DNA of 64,000 nt, taken from Marinobacter shengliensis. GTDB taxonomy: Bacteria; Pseudomonadota; Gammaproteobacteria; Pseudomonadales; Oleiphilaceae. Positions 24,816-35,178 of the stretch are shown piece after piece. The stretch's first letter is position 1. Every line of letters starts with the position of its first letter. The notes beneath the pieces are model-generated. The model did no database searches and was not told the origin of the DNA. It saw nothing but the letters and a program-made list of their open reading frames with translations. Where the stretch lies: NCBI RefSeq assembly GCF_003007715.1, contig NZ_PXNO01000019.1, positions 1-64,000 on the forward strand. Direction: 5' to 3'. The position numbers and the translations under genes are program-made.

Positions 24816-26564
24816 TCAGGTTGACTGCGCGGCAAGACTCGCCAGCAGCGCCCGTAAGCGGTTGGGCTTCACCGGTTTGTTAAGGATGGGCAGGTACTGG
24901 GCCCTAAGCAGCGTGCGCACTTCATCACTGCGATCAGCAGTGATGATGGCTGCCGGAACATCATGGTCAAGTGCACGGCGAACGGCGTAGACAGCCTCAC
25001 AACCGGTTGCGTTATTGTCCAGGTGGAAATCCGCCAGAATCACGTCGGGGAGCAGGCCCTCGCTCAGCATGTCCAGGGCACTGGATTCGCCGTCGGCGGG
25101 AAACACCTCACAACCCCAACCTTCGAGCAACGCTGCCATGCTTTCAAGCACCGCCGGCTCGTTGTCTACGACTAACACCGCCAGTCCGTCAAAGTTTCCG
25201 TGGATGGCACCTCCGGCTGAAGATTGGCTTTGCCAGGCCTCATTTACCCTGTGTTCAAGCGGGATCGACACCTCAAATCTCGAACCTCGTCCGGGCCGTG
25301 AGGTCACCCGGATTCCGTAACCCAGAACCCTTACCATGCGCTCCACAATGGCCAGTCCCAATCCGACGCCCTGGCGACCGCCGGTGCCCTGGGGCAGTAG
25401 CTGGTGGAATTCGGTGAAAATATCCTGCAGCTTGTGGGATTCGATCCCCACGCCGGTGTCCCAGATTTCAATGGCGAGCCGATTCTGGCGTTGCCTGACG
25501 GACAGCATCACGCCGCCCGCGCGGGTATACCGGAAGGCATTACTCAACAGGTTACGGACAATCCGTGCCAGCATTCGGGGGTCGGTTCTGAGTGATACCG
25601 CTGGTACCCGGAGCCGGAACTGCAATCCGGCATTGGCAGCCACCGCCTCAAACTCTTCGCCCAATCCTTTCAGCATGGCAGCCAGATTGAGACAGGTCAG
25701 ATCCGGCTTCATGGCCTGCTGGTCCAGTTTGGAAATATCCAACAGATCGGCCAACAAATCCTCGGCACCTTCCAGGGCCCTGTGCACCTGATGCACCATC
25801 CGGTTTTCCGCCTCGGGTAACTGGCTGTCCTGCAGGGCCGAAATCATCAGTCTGGCAGCATTCAGGGGTTGCAGCAGGTCATGACTGGCAGCCGCAAGAT
25901 ACTTGTCTTTACTGCGATTGGCTTCTTTGGCAGCGTTCACCGCCACTTTCAACTCCTGCTCAACCTTTTCCCGCTCTTCAATCTGATAACGCAGGTCCAC
26001 ATTGACGTTTTGCAGCGCCTCGGTACGTTCCTCCACGCGTTTTTCCAGTTCGGCATTCAGCTGCTCCAGTTTCTGCCGGGCCTGCACCCGCTCGGTTATG
26101 TCGGCAACGAAGGTTTCCACCACTTCCGGCCCAAGATCCGGCCGGCGGAGCATGGTTAGTGCGACATACACCGGGGTCTGGTCTGCTCGCCGAAGACGGG
26201 TCTCGCGGGCGCTCAGGCTGCCATGGTCGAGCAGTTCCTGGCGAAGCTGATCGAACTCTGCGGCGCTGCAGAACAGCTGCTCCCTGAGTCGAATCACTTT
26301 TTTCTGCAATTGCTCCGGGTTGTCATAGCCGCAGATTCGGGCCATGGCGGGATTGCAGGCCAGAAAACCACCACGCAGGTTGGCCTGGAAGATACCGTGC
26401 AGAGCGTTCTCAAACAGCCATTTGTAGCGGTTGCGCTCCTGCTCCAGTTCCTCCAGGCGCTCCTGCAACGCGGGGTAATAGCTTTTTCGGGCAGACTGGC
26501 TGCTGAGCCCCAAAAGATCGCCGATGTCGTAACCGGTGCTGGTTGAGTCAGAGGGCTTCTTCAT
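24816..26564 (-). CDS. PAS hybrid histidine kinase, ErcS'-like
   Basis: About 582 residues. Domain order: a short N-terminal region, coiled coil (about 33-50), PAS domain (WLFENALHGIFQANLRGGFL...), long coiled coil (about 165-225), HisKA with the phospho-His in YLAAASHDLLQPLNAARL, HATPase (NLLSNAFRYTRAG, DTGVGI, GVGLGLAIVERM), and a C-terminal receiver (LVVDNEPAVLES, phospho-Asp in ILADFHLD, NKPVK). No membrane segment, so it is cytoplasmic. It overlaps the end of the ErcA gene by 17 bp, as ercA-ercS' do in Pseudomonas aeruginosa, where these genes control ethanol oxidation. The signal it senses is unknown. Confidence 0.85.
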   Translation of the reverse strand: MKKPSDSTSTGYDIGDLLGLSSQSARKSYYPALQERLEELEQERNRYKWLFENALHGIFQANLRGGFLACNPAMARICGYDNPEQLQKKVIRLREQLFCSAAEFDQLRQELLDHGSLSARETRLRRADQTPVYVALTMLRRPDLGPEVVETFVADITERVQARQKLEQLNAELEKRVEERTEALQNVNVDLRYQIEEREKVEQELKVAVNAAKEANRSKDKYLAAASHDLLQPLNAARLMISALQDSQLPEAENRMVHQVHRALEGAEDLLADLLDISKLDQQAMKPDLTCLNLAAMLKGLGEEFEAVAANAGLQFRLRVPAVSLRTDPRMLARIVRNLLSNAFRYTRAGGVMLSVRQRQNRLAIEIWDTGVGIESHKLQDIFTEFHQLLPQGTGGRQGVGLGLAIVERMVRVLGYGIRVTSRPGRGSRFEVSIPLEHRVNEAWQSQSSAGGAIHGNFDGLAVLVVDNEPAVLESMAALLEGWGCEVFPADGESSALDMLSEGLLPDVILADFHLDNNATGCEAVYAVRRALDHDVPAAIITADRSDEVRTLLRAQYLPILNKPVKPNRLRALLASLAAQST

Positions 26565-27711
26565 AGACCACCTGAACATCCCGAAGTGACGACTTCCTTG
26601 GGTTGGTCAGTATGCAGGGGTCCTTCAATGCATAGCCGGAAAGGTAGGGAATATCAGAGGTGGTGACGCCGAGCTCCTTGAGCCGCGCCTCAAGGCCGAC
26701 GGTCTTCTTGAGTTCAATAATGCGGGTCATCAACCGTGCCTTGACCTGTGCCCCGTTCAAACCCCGGGTATCAATCGCCATGGCCTCGGCAACCCGGCGG
26801 AACCGGTCCTCGGCGGAGGGGAAATTGTAGGCCACCACATGCTCCAGCAGCAGTGCATTGCAGAGGCCGTGGGGCAGATCCAGGAAACCGCCCAGGCTGT
26901 GGGACATCGCATGGACAGCCCCCAGAATGGCATTGGAGAAGGCCAGCCCCGCCTGCATGGACGCCAGCATGATCTGCTCTCGCAACACCGGGTTTGACGG
27001 GTTTGCCACCAGCGCTTCCAGATTGCCGTTGATCAGCCGAATCGCTTCCAGAGCATGGGTATCGGTCAAAGGCCCGCTGCCAGTGGAAACAAACGCCTCG
27101 ATGGCGTGCACCAGGGCATCCACCCCGGTACAGGCGGTGAGGTAGGCGTCCATGGTTTCGGTTACTTCCGGGTCGATCAACGAGACATCCGGCACCACCG
27201 CTTTGCTGATGATGGAAAACTTGAAGCGCCGGTTGGGGTCCGAAATGATGGCAAACTGCGAGACGTCCGCTGACGTTCCGGCGGTGGTGGGAATCAGGAT
27301 CAGGGGTGGCGAAGGATTACGGATGGTATCCACACCCTCAAATTCCAGGATGCTGCGGCCATGGCTGGCCACAATGCCGATACCCTTGGCGCAATCCATG
27401 GGGCTGCCGCCGCCGATCGCCACGATGACATCGCATTCGCTGGCCCGGTAGAGTTCGGCGCCGGCCATCACCTCATCTACTTTGGGATTGGGCGACACCG
27501 CTGTAAACGTGGTACAGCGCAACCCCGCCTCAACCAGCAGGGTTTCAACTTCTGCAACCCATCCGGCGGCGACAACACCAGGATCAGACACCAGGAACAC
27601 ATGGCGGGCACCAAAATTACTGGCAAAGTTAGCCACCGACCGGCGGGACCCGGCACCGAAGACAATCTCGGGAGAGACAAACTTGCGCAGCGCGGAAATA
27701 TCGTAGCTCAT
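26548..27711 (-). CDS. ercA: Iron-containing alcohol dehydrogenase-like protein ErcA
   Basis: 387 residues of the group III Fe-ADH family. Motifs: VIVAIGGGSPMDCAKGIGI for NAD binding, the PTTAGTSADVSQFAII block, and the metal-binding segment GAVHAMSHSLGGFLDLPHGLCNALLLEHV with its conserved His residues. The ATG at 27711 was preferred over a TTG five codons earlier. In P. aeruginosa, ErcA lies between the PQQ peptidase gene and the ErcS' kinase gene and is needed for normal ethanol-oxidation regulation; the same order occurs here. Whether it acts as a dehydrogenase or a sensor is not settled. Confidence 0.9.
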   Translation of the reverse strand: MSYDISALRKFVSPEIVFGAGSRRSVANFASNFGARHVFLVSDPGVVAAGWVAEVETLLVEAGLRCTTFTAVSPNPKVDEVMAGAELYRASECDVIVAIGGGSPMDCAKGIGIVASHGRSILEFEGVDTIRNPSPPLILIPTTAGTSADVSQFAIISDPNRRFKFSIISKAVVPDVSLIDPEVTETMDAYLTACTGVDALVHAIEAFVSTGSGPLTDTHALEAIRLINGNLEALVANPSNPVLREQIMLASMQAGLAFSNAILGAVHAMSHSLGGFLDLPHGLCNALLLEHVVAYNFPSAEDRFRRVAEAMAIDTRGLNGAQVKARLMTRIIELKKTVGLEARLKELGVTTSDIPYLSGYALKDPCILTNPRKSSLRDVQVVYEEAL

Positions 27712-27757
27712 GACGCTCAGGGACAACCGTTTTGTTGTTATAGGAATAGTTGAGAGT

Positions 27758-29653
27758 TTAACTCAGTTTGTGCGCTGGTTCATTGTCCTTTTGGCGTATC
27801 TTAGGGTTGTCTGGGACCAGGCTTCCATAAAACCGGTACAGCGATTCGAGCATGTGCGCCTGATTTTCTGCCCTCTGAAACCCGTGGCCTTCATCCTCAT
27901 ACCAGTACAATTCCACCGGTTGGCCCCGGTCCTGAAGCGCGGCCACCATCCGCCGGGTCTGCCCGGGCACCACGACGGCATCTTTCCCACCCTGAAAAAA
28001 AATAGCAGGGCAGCTTATTTGGTCAGCCTGCAGGGCCGGAGTACGTGCCTGCCAGCGGGCACGATTGGACTGCGGATTCCCCAGCAGCCAGTCCAGGTAA
28101 CCGGATTCAAACCGATGGGTTGCAGCACGAAGCCGCAATGGATCGGTCACGCCAAACAGGCTGCCAACGGCTTTGAAGCGGTCAGTCTGCACCGCCGCCA
28201 TCAGTGCAGTAAAACCCCCGGAGCTTCGGCCCTGAATGAACACGTTGTCGGCGCAGACCAGCCCTTGTGCCGCCAGGTAATCGGCGCAGCGCACCATGTC
28301 CCGTGCATCCGCTTCGCCCCACCGGCCGGCCAGACGAAGGCGGAAATCCCGGCCAGCACCGGTGCTGCCGGTGTAATTCACCTCCGCAACGGCAAAGCCC
28401 CGCTGACACCAGAACTGAACCTGGGGGTTGTAGACCGCATAGGCGGCTGACGTTGGCCCACCGTGGGCGATCAGGATGACCGGTGGTGCCGCGGCGGATG
28501 CGGATATGGGAGGATATAGAAACCCTTGAACGGGGAGAGTGTCGGGCGCTTCCGCATCCACTACAAAAGCGACGGGGGCCACCGGCGCCATGATTGAGCG
28601 ATCCGGCACTTGTCCGCCAGCCAGGATGGTTGCCGAGCCGGAGTCCGCACACACCTTCAGAACCGCATCGTGCCGGTCGGCAGCCCGCCCTATGCACACA
28701 AGGCCATCGGCTGACGGACTCAGATCCCGGAAATCCGTCCAGCCCTCAGCCACTCTCTGACACTGGCCGGCCCGCTCCAGCCAAAGTTCACCGATACCCT
28801 GACGGTATTGCACTCTGGCCCAACCACCCTCACGCAACGGGCAACTATGCCGCTCACCCAGTTGCCAGGGCGCGTTGGCATGATCGAGCATGGGCGCCGT
28901 GCTTTTCAGCCACTGGTCGCGGCCATCCCGGCGCGTTACCCGCCAGGGCTGCCACCAGCCCTCATGGTCGGATATGACCCACAGATGCTCACCGACAAAC
29001 TGCGGTTGCTGAACCGAACCAGAAACCGGCGGGGACTGCCCTGACGCACCTGCAACATCACCGTCAGCCGTGACCGTTGCCTGCCAGAGCGTTGACTGCA
29101 ACCAGGGCATATCCGGCAGTTGCCAGCTGCACCAAGCCACGCGGGAACCGTCCTGGCTGACCGCCGGCGCGCCGTAGAAGTCCAGCCCCGGGTGCAACAC
29201 CCGGACGTGCCCCGTAGCTTCCAGGGCCATCAACGCCTGCTGTTCATGCCGTTCACGCACCGCCAACACCCGGTCATGTTGCGGGTCTGCCACCAAGCCT
29301 CCCCAGGTAGCGTCAACCTCCGGCACCAATAAGGTTCGTCTACCTGTCACTCGGTTGAGCTGCCAGACGCGCTGATCCTCCGCTACCCAGACCACTCGCC
29401 CCGGCAGTACCGCATAGGCACCACCACCGTAGCCGTTGAGGCGACTTCGGATACTGCCCGGGCCGGTGTTGACCCGACAGATGCCGGAGTTGTCCGCCTG
29501 CCAAAGGGCAACAGAACCGGTTTCCGGCTCAGACGCAAGCCAGAAAATGCTATCGCCGCACACTCTCAGCTGCGCATACTGGGAAAAACCGGCGCAGGCA
29601 GCATGCGCCGAAATCGGCTCAGCCACGGTAGAGTAACTTGGAATTCCGGGCAT
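27758..29653 (-). CDS. pqqH: S9-family prolyl oligopeptidase-like peptidase, PqqH type
   Basis: About 631 residues from the ATG at 29653, which overlaps the pqqE end by 35 bp; no strong Shine-Dalgarno is seen, and a GTG eight codons later is an alternative. An N-terminal beta-propeller precedes a C-terminal alpha/beta hydrolase with catalytic Ser in [13 protein letters not shown], Asp in [11 protein letters not shown] and His in EDEGHGF. The position after pqqE and before ercA matches PA1990 (pqqH). The substrate is unproven; it may process a PQQ-related peptide. Cytoplasmic, since no signal peptide is visible. Confidence 0.85.
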   Translation of the reverse strand: MPGIPSYSTVAEPISAHAACAGFSQYAQLRVCGDSIFWLASEPETGSVALWQADNSGICRVNTGPGSIRSRLNGYGGGAYAVLPGRVVWVAEDQRVWQLNRVTGRRTLLVPEVDATWGGLVADPQHDRVLAVRERHEQQALMALEATGHVRVLHPGLDFYGAPAVSQDGSRVAWCSWQLPDMPWLQSTLWQATVTADGDVAGASGQSPPVSGSVQQPQFVGEHLWVISDHEGWWQPWRVTRRDGRDQWLKSTAPMLDHANAPWQLGERHSCPLREGGWARVQYRQGIGELWLERAGQCQRVAEGWTDFRDLSPSADGLVCIGRAADRHDAVLKVCADSGSATILAGGQVPDRSIMAPVAPVAFVVDAEAPDTLPVQGFLYPPISASAAAPPVILIAHGGPTSAAYAVYNPQVQFWCQRGFAVAEVNYTGSTGAGRDFRLRLAGRWGEADARDMVRCADYLAAQGLVCADNVFIQGRSSGGFTALMAAVQTDRFKAVGSLFGVTDPLRLRAATHRFESGYLDWLLGNPQSNRARWQARTPALQADQISCPAIFFQGGKDAVVVPGQTRRMVAALQDRGQPVELYWYEDEGHGFQRAENQAHMLESLYRFYGSLVPDNPKIRQKDNEPAHKLS

Positions 29654-30755
29654 TGCGGTAGATAAGGTCGTCCAACCCCGCTGTAGCGTGATCCGCAGCG
29701 GTGCGGGCGGCCAGAATCCGATCGTTATGGGGCGATTTGGAGCAGACCGGATCGGCGTTATCGGCATTACCGGTCAGCAGATAAGCCTGGCACCGACAGC
29801 CGCCAAAATCCTTGTCTTTTTCATCACAGGATCGACAGGGTTCTGGCATCCAGCTGTCACCACGGTAATGGTTGAAGCCGGGGCTGTGATACCAGATGTC
29901 GTTCAGGGACTTGGTTTGCACGTTGGGAAAATCGATGGGTAACAGGCGGGCGCTGTGGCAAGGCAAGGCGGTGCCATCGGGTGCCACGGTCAGGAACAGG
30001 TTGCCCCAGCCATTCATGCAGGCCTTCGGGCGCTCCTCGTAGTAGTCCGGGGTTACGAAGATCACCTTCATGGGGCGACCACGAGTACGGAGATCGTGCC
30101 GGTAGTCATTTACCTCCTGTTCTGCCTGGACCAGTTGGGCTTTGGAGGGCATCAGTCCTTCCCGATTTTTAAATGCCCAGCCATAGTACTGGCAGGTGGC
30201 CAACTCCACGTAATCGGCATCCAGGTTTTCACACAGGGCCAGAATGTCGTTCATCTGGTGAATGTTATGGCGGTGGATCACAAAGTTGAGCACCATCGGG
30301 TAGCCGGCCGCCTTGACCGCCCGGGCCATGGCCAGCTTCTGTTCGAAGGCTTTGCGGGAACCGGCCACGGCGTTGTTGAGTTCCGGGTCTGAGGCCTGAA
30401 AGCTGACCTGAATGTGGTCCAGCCCCGCCTCGGCAAACGCCTGCACTTTTGCTTCAGTCAGCCCGATGCCGGAGGTAATCAGATTGGTGTAATACCCCAG
30501 ATCCCGGGCCCCGGCAATCAGCTCCGGCAGGTCCTGGCGCACCAGCGGCTCGCCGCCGGAGAAGCCCAGTTGGGCCGCCCCCATGGCTCGCCCCTGGCGC
30601 AACACATCCAGCCATTGCTCGGTGGACAGTTCCTGTTGCTGGCTGGCGTAGTCCAGTGGGTTGGAGCAGTAAGGGCATTGCAGCGGGCAGCGATAGGTGA
30701 GCTCCGCCAGCAACCACAGCGGCGGCCCTACCCGTGCTTCTGCGACCACCGTCAT
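29619..30755 (-). CDS. pqqE: PqqA peptide cyclase (radical SAM)
   Basis: 378 residues. The radical SAM cluster motif is [11 protein letters not shown] near residue 23; a C-terminal SPASM-type region carries [24 protein letters not shown] and a final Cys near 345 for auxiliary Fe-S clusters. PqqE forms the carbon-carbon bond between Glu and Tyr of PqqA, assisted by PqqD. The ATG at 30755 overlaps the pqqD stop (ATGA); a GTG two codons earlier was not chosen. It is the fifth gene of the pqqABCDE operon. Confidence 0.96.
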   Translation of the reverse strand: MTVVAEARVGPPLWLLAELTYRCPLQCPYCSNPLDYASQQQELSTEQWLDVLRQGRAMGAAQLGFSGGEPLVRQDLPELIAGARDLGYYTNLITSGIGLTEAKVQAFAEAGLDHIQVSFQASDPELNNAVAGSRKAFEQKLAMARAVKAAGYPMVLNFVIHRHNIHQMNDILALCENLDADYVELATCQYYGWAFKNREGLMPSKAQLVQAEQEVNDYRHDLRTRGRPMKVIFVTPDYYEERPKACMNGWGNLFLTVAPDGTALPCHSARLLPIDFPNVQTKSLNDIWYHSPGFNHYRGDSWMPEPCRSCDEKDKDFGGCRCQAYLLTGNADNADPVCSKSPHNDRILAARTAADHATAGLDDLIYRNARNSKLLYRG

Positions 30756-31021
30756 GACCACTCAATCCACTGCTGCTGAACCGCGTCTGCCAGAAACGCT
30801 TCCACATCGGCCGCCAGCGGGCCGGCCTCCGGGAACTGCTGTTCCAGGGAGTGGATAATTTGGTGTACCGGGCGAACCCCGTCCACTTCCGCCAGGATGG
30901 CACCGGCGCTGCCGTTGAGCTTGACCATACCCTCCGGGTACAGCAACACATGGCTTTGTTGCACCGGCTCCCACTGGAACCGGAAACCACGGCGGAGTTT
31001 GGGCGTTTTCTCCAAAGTCAT
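30752..31021 (-). CDS. pqqD: PqqD, PqqA-binding chaperone
   Basis: 89 residues with the PqqD pattern: [39 protein letters not shown], and a helical C-terminus. It binds the PqqA peptide and presents it to PqqE; the fold is a winged-helix-like RRE also found in RiPP systems. The stop overlaps the pqqE start by 4 nt, and pqqC ends 11 bp upstream. Length is normal. Confidence 0.95.
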   Translation of the reverse strand: MTLEKTPKLRRGFRFQWEPVQQSHVLLYPEGMVKLNGSAGAILAEVDGVRPVHQIIHSLEQQFPEAGPLAADVEAFLADAVQQQWIEWS

Positions 31022-31032
31022 GGTAACGCTCC

Positions 31033-31788
31033 TTACAGGCCCCGATGCCAGACCGGCTGATCGGTGACCGTATGGTATGGCGGTGTCTGGTGAACGTAAG
31101 CCATGGTCAGGGCATCCAGCAACGACCAGAGAATGTCCAGCTTGAATTGCAGAATCTCGAACGCCCTTTGTTGCTGAGCCTCGGTGACAAAATGGTCCAG
31201 GGTAATGGCCAGGCCGTGCTCCACGTCCCGTCTGGCCTCCGATAGACGTTTACGGAAATAGCGGTAGCCATTCTCTTCAATCCACGGGTAATGCTGTGGC
31301 CAGCTGTCGAGCCGCGACTGATGGATTTCCGGCGCAAAAAGCTCGGTCAGTGACGAGCAGGCCGCCTCTTGCCAGGTTGCCCGGCGCGCAAAGTTGAAAT
31401 AGGCATCCACAGCAAACCGGACACCGGGGAGTACGTGGCGTTCGTCGATCACCTCTTCCCGGCTCAGCCCCACGGCTTCGGCGAGCGTCAGCCAGGCCTC
31501 GATACCACCCACATCCCCTTCGTGACCATCGTGGTCCAGAATGCGCTGCAGCCACAACCGCCGAACCCCAGCATCCGGGCAGTTCGACATGATGGCGGCA
31601 TCCTTCTGTGGAATCCGCACCTGGTAGTAGTATCGGTTGGCGACCCACCCACGGATCTGTTCCGGCGTACACCGGCCGCTGTACATGGCTCGATGATAAG
31701 GGTGGTGAATATGGTAGTAGGCGCCTTTATCTCTGAGGGCCTGTTCGAAATCCTGCCGGTTCATGGCGGTGTTGGCTTTGGCGTTCAT
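31033..31788 (-). CDS. pqqC: PQQ synthase PqqC
   Basis: 251 residues of the TenA/PqqC helical fold. Family blocks: [51 protein letters not shown] and [14 protein letters not shown]. PqqC carries out the final eight-electron oxidation and ring closure of AHQQ to PQQ using oxygen, without a cofactor. Its ATG overlaps the pqqB stop by 4 nt. Length and residues look intact. Confidence 0.97.
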   Translation of the reverse strand: MNAKANTAMNRQDFEQALRDKGAYYHIHHPYHRAMYSGRCTPEQIRGWVANRYYYQVRIPQKDAAIMSNCPDAGVRRLWLQRILDHDGHEGDVGGIEAWLTLAEAVGLSREEVIDERHVLPGVRFAVDAYFNFARRATWQEAACSSLTELFAPEIHQSRLDSWPQHYPWIEENGYRYFRKRLSEARRDVEHGLAITLDHFVTEAQQQRAFEILQFKLDILWSLLDALTMAYVHQTPPYHTVTDQPVWHRGL

Positions 31789-32714
31789 AGTTGCCCCGTC
31801 AGTTCAAAATGCATTCCGTCCCGGGCGACTTCGATGCCATGGGCCGTGAGCTCTGCCCGTTCCGGCGAGTCTTCGTTGAGAATCGGATTGGTGTTGTTGA
31901 TGTGGATCAGCACCTTGCGCTGGGCCGGCATGCTGTCCAGTAACTCGATCATGCCACCGGCGCCGGACTGGGCGAGATGCCCCATGGCCTGGCCGGTTTT
32001 GGTGCCCACTTCCTGACGGATCATCTCGTCGTCGTGCCAGACGGTGCCATCTACCAGAAGCAAATCCGCCCGCTGCATCCAGCCGCGAACGCGGGCATCG
32101 GGTTGCCCCAGGCCGGGCGCATAGAGCACGGTCTGCCCGGTGCGGGTATCTCGAATGAAAAGACCGATGTTGTCACCCGGATGGGGATTATCCCGGCGCG
32201 GGGAGTATGGCGGGGCGTTACTGAGCAACGGAATGGCCGTCAATTCAAGGGAGGGCGCGCAGGGCAGACTGAATGGTTGCTGCTCATCGGCCGGAATCTC
32301 GCGCCAGTTCAGCCCGCCATTCCAGTGGCTAAGCATTGTGAACAACGGAAACCCGGAACTCAGGTCGTCGTGCACCTGGCGAGTACACCAGACATCCATC
32401 GGTAACCCCTCACGCAGAGACAGAAGCCCCGTGGTGTGGTCAACCTGGCTATCCATCAAGACAACCGCGGCGATGCCCGTATCCCGGAGCGCCCGCGCCG
32501 GCTGCATGGCAGGAAAAGCAGCGAGTTGAGCACGAATATCCGGAGAGGCATTGAACAGAATCCAGCGTTCGCCATCCTCAGAGATGGCAATCGACGACTG
32601 GGTGCGGGCATGAGCATTCATCGTTCCGGCGCGGAAGCCGGCACAGTTTCGACAGTTGCAGTTCCATTGAGGGAACCCGCCGCCAGCGGCCGACCCCAGA
32701 ATGTGCAGGTGCAT
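31785..32714 (-). CDS. pqqB: PqqB, metallo-beta-lactamase-fold hydroxylase
   Basis: 309 residues from the ATG at 32714 ([19 protein letters not shown]), the typical PqqB start; an upstream frame extension has no matching sequence. The N-terminal CNCRNCAG zinc knuckle and the metallo-beta-lactamase fold are visible, with [16 protein letters not shown] in place of the usual HxHxDH, as in other PqqB proteins. PqqB is an iron-dependent oxygenase that hydroxylates the crosslinked Glu-Tyr intermediate. It follows pqqA by 52 bp and overlaps pqqC. Confidence 0.96.
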   Translation of the reverse strand: MHLHILGSAAGGGFPQWNCNCRNCAGFRAGTMNAHARTQSSIAISEDGERWILFNASPDIRAQLAAFPAMQPARALRDTGIAAVVLMDSQVDHTTGLLSLREGLPMDVWCTRQVHDDLSSGFPLFTMLSHWNGGLNWREIPADEQQPFSLPCAPSLELTAIPLLSNAPPYSPRRDNPHPGDNIGLFIRDTRTGQTVLYAPGLGQPDARVRGWMQRADLLLVDGTVWHDDEMIRQEVGTKTGQAMGHLAQSGAGGMIELLDSMPAQRKVLIHINNTNPILNEDSPERAELTAHGIEVARDGMHFELTGQL

Positions 32715-32766
32715 CAGCAGATCTCCCGAGCGGGAACGACCAGCCAAAGGGCTGGCCGGCCAGGGC

Positions 32767-32838
32767 TCACCGGTTGGCGAAGTACATGGTTACTTCAAAA
32801 CCGATCCGCAGGTCTTCATAAGCTGGCTTGGTCCACAT
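32767..32838 (-). CDS. pqqA: PQQ precursor peptide PqqA (23 aa)
   Basis: A 23-residue frame, [19 protein letters not shown] then FANR, with the conserved E-x3-Y pair (Glu15 and Tyr19) whose side chains become PQQ. GAGGTGAGC with AGG lies just before the ATG. It precedes pqqB by 52 bp, as usual. In other bacteria pqqA is far more abundant than the downstream genes; no attenuator hairpin is obvious in the gap here. Confidence 0.97.
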   Translation of the reverse strand: MWTKPAYEDLRIGFEVTMYFANR

Positions 32839-32945
32839 GATGCTCACCTCTTGTCGTGATTATTAGTGCGTTGCATGGTGGTGCGAACGGGCGTTTGCCA
32901 GATGCACACAATCATCGTAATCACAGACGCTGGCACCCCATATGG

Positions 32946-32956
32946 TACTTTGGAAC
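32946..32956. promoter_or_regulatory. Regulon motif copy between pqqA and the NosR-like gene
   Basis: TACTTTGGAAC on the plus strand, a looser copy of the TACYAARGAAC motif seen at 38074, 52063, 53658 and 58444. It is about 110 bp from both the pqqA start and the NosR-like start, so one site could serve both. Confidence 0.4.
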
Positions 32957-33065
32957 TGTTTTCCGCCGGCTGAAAGTAGCAATCGTTTGCCCCCGAGGTT
33001 GAATTGAGCCCAACCCCCAGCGGCCTAGCATGGGAGAAGGACAATAATAACTTCAGGAGACCACC

Positions 33066-35177
33066 ATGGCCGGGCGCTTTCTGCTCTCGCTACTGCTTTG
33101 TTGTCTGGCTGCAACGCCCTTGCGGGCAGAACTTTCCGACGACACCCGGCAGATCATCCAGGATCTGTTTCCCTCGGCCACCGTTATCGAAGAGCAACTG
33201 GCGGATTTCCCGGTGTATCCGGTTTACCAGCTCCAGGAACTGCTGGGTTACGCCTACGTTTCAACAGACTTCAGCAAACTTCCGGGCTTTGCCGGCAAGC
33301 CGATTACCATGATGATCGGCCTGGATACACGGGGCCGGTTCACCGGCGTGCGGGTACTGCATCACCACGAGCCGGTATTCCTTCATGGCCTGGGGGAGGA
33401 ATCACTCTACGAATTTGTCGATCAGTACGAGGGGCGCGCACTGACGGAGCAGATTGTGGTGAGTTCCTCGGGCCGTTCGGGCCGGACTTCCTCCGGCAAT
33501 GTGGTGTACTTTGATGGCGTCAGCAAGGCCACGGTGTCGGTTCTGATCATCAACGATTCGGTGCTCTCCTCGGCCTTGCAGGTGGCCCGCAACAAGCTCG
33601 AGGGCTTCGCCCAGGCTGCACCCACCCGGGCGCGCCAAGACCTGTTCGAACCGCTCACCTGGGAGCAACTGCTGGAGCGGGGTTACGTCACCCGCATCGA
33701 GGTCACGGCCGCGGATGTGGAACAGCAATTGGGCCGACCGCTGTCGGACTATCCTGGCAACCTTGAGCCCGATCCTGGCGAGGCTTTCTCGGAACTCTAC
33801 CTGGCTTATATGAACTCCCCCATGGTCGGTCGCAACCTGCTGGGCGACGATCGATACCAGGCCTTCAGGGAGCGCCTTGGCGACAACGGCAAGGTGATGT
33901 TGGTGATGTCTCGGGGCCGTTACCCCCACATTGGCGCGGACTTTGTGCCGGGCAGCACTCCGGACCGGTTTGGTCTGAGCCAGAATCAGCTGTCTGTCGA
34001 GATGCGAGACCTGAACTGGCTGGAAACCGGCCAGAGCTTCGCCGCTGCCGGGGTGCCGGAGATGACGGCGGTTAACCTGTTCCGGGTCGGTGGCAACGCC
34101 GGTTTTAACCCCGGGGTCGAATCCACACTGACTCTCAATACCGTGTTGGCCCGCAACCATCTGGTGGTGGACACCGCCCGTTTCGAGCTGCCCGTTGCCT
34201 TCCCGGAGGAACTGTTTGAGACGGTAGACATTGCCGCCGGGCCGGAGCAGTCACGGGCGCCCATGTGGGTCGGGCTCTGGAAGGAGCGCTGGTGGCAAAT
34301 TACCTTGTTGGTGCTGAGCCTCACGGTGCTAACGATTTTCTTCGCCCGCCAGAAAACCCTGACCCGACACCCGAAGCTGGTTCACCGGTTTCGCTGGGGC
34401 TCCCTGTTCTTCACCCTGTTCTTTATCGGCTTCTACGCCCAGGGCCAGTTGTCGGTAGTGAATATCTACACATTGCTGCTGGCCATCAGGGATGGTTTCA
34501 GCCTGAACATGTTCCTGCTGGACCCGGTGATTTTCATCCTATGGACGTACACGTTCGTCACCCTGTTCATCTGGGGCCGGGGGGTGTTCTGCGGTTGGCT
34601 GTGCCCGTTTGGCGTGCTGCAGGAGATGGCCGCCTGGCTGGGCCAGAAACTCCGTTTCCGGCAAATCAAGGTACCGGAGCGCTGGCACCGGAAGCTCATC
34701 CTGATCAAATACCCGGTGCTGCTGGCCATCGTTATTGCATCGTTTTATTCGCTGACGCTGGCGGAACAGCTGTCTGAAGTGGAACCCTTCAAAACCAGCA
34801 TTACATTGTTCTTCGTGCGTTACTGGCCGTTTGTGGTTTACGCCGTGGCCCTGCTGGCGGTGGGCATGTTTATCCACAAATTCTACTGCCGCTACCTGTG
34901 CCCCCTGGGGGCCGGCCTGGCGGTGCTTGGCAAATTCCGGATCTTCAGCTGGCTGGAGCGGGTTGACCGTTGCGGCCAGCCCTGCCAGCACTGCAAGAAT
35001 GCCTGTGGCATCAATGCCATTCGCAAGGATGGCCGGATTGATTACGACGAGTGTATCCAGTGCCTGGAGTGCGTGGTGATTCTCCGCGACCAGAATCAGT
35101 GCGTGGATGCTATTGTCCGCAACAAGCAGCAACAAAAGCAGGCACGGATTCTGGCCACGGACGCCGCCGGGGCCTGA
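33066..35177 (+). CDS. NosR/NirI-like flavo-iron-sulfur membrane protein
   Basis: 703 residues. A signal peptide (about 1-22) leads to a periplasmic FMN-binding domain (about 80-180; GKPITMMIGLDTRGRFTGVRVLHHHEP...SSGRSGRTSSGNVVYFDGVSKATVS, with Thr as possible flavin attachment). Then come about six membrane segments from 412 on, with NapH-type CGWLCPFG and CRYLCPLG pairs, and a cytoplasmic ferredoxin-like end (CGQPCQHCKNAC; CIQCLECV). NosR proteins pass electrons to nitrous oxide reductase, but no nos gene is present; divergence from pqqA suggests a role in PQQ-linked metabolism. An AGGAGA box precedes the ATG. It is full length. Confidence 0.88.
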   Translation: MAGRFLLSLLLCCLAATPLRAELSDDTRQIIQDLFPSATVIEEQLADFPVYPVYQLQELLGYAYVSTDFSKLPGFAGKPITMMIGLDTRGRFTGVRVLHHHEPVFLHGLGEESLYEFVDQYEGRALTEQIVVSSSGRSGRTSSGNVVYFDGVSKATVSVLIINDSVLSSALQVARNKLEGFAQAAPTRARQDLFEPLTWEQLLERGYVTRIEVTAADVEQQLGRPLSDYPGNLEPDPGEAFSELYLAYMNSPMVGRNLLGDDRYQAFRERLGDNGKVMLVMSRGRYPHIGADFVPGSTPDRFGLSQNQLSVEMRDLNWLETGQSFAAAGVPEMTAVNLFRVGGNAGFNPGVESTLTLNTVLARNHLVVDTARFELPVAFPEELFETVDIAAGPEQSRAPMWVGLWKERWWQITLLVLSLTVLTIFFARQKTLTRHPKLVHRFRWGSLFFTLFFIGFYAQGQLSVVNIYTLLLAIRDGFSLNMFLLDPVIFILWTYTFVTLFIWGRGVFCGWLCPFGVLQEMAAWLGQKLRFRQIKVPERWHRKLILIKYPVLLAIVIASFYSLTLAEQLSEVEPFKTSITLFFVRYWPFVVYAVALLAVGMFIHKFYCRYLCPLGAGLAVLGKFRIFSWLERVDRCGQPCQHCKNACGINAIRKDGRIDYDECIQCLECVVILRDQNQCVDAIVRNKQQQKQARILATDAAGA

Positions 35178-35178
35178 T

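Noticed and set aside
33066-35177. NosR of a nitrous oxide reductase operon
   Set aside because: No nosZ, nosD, nosF or nosY is in the window and the neighbour is pqqA.
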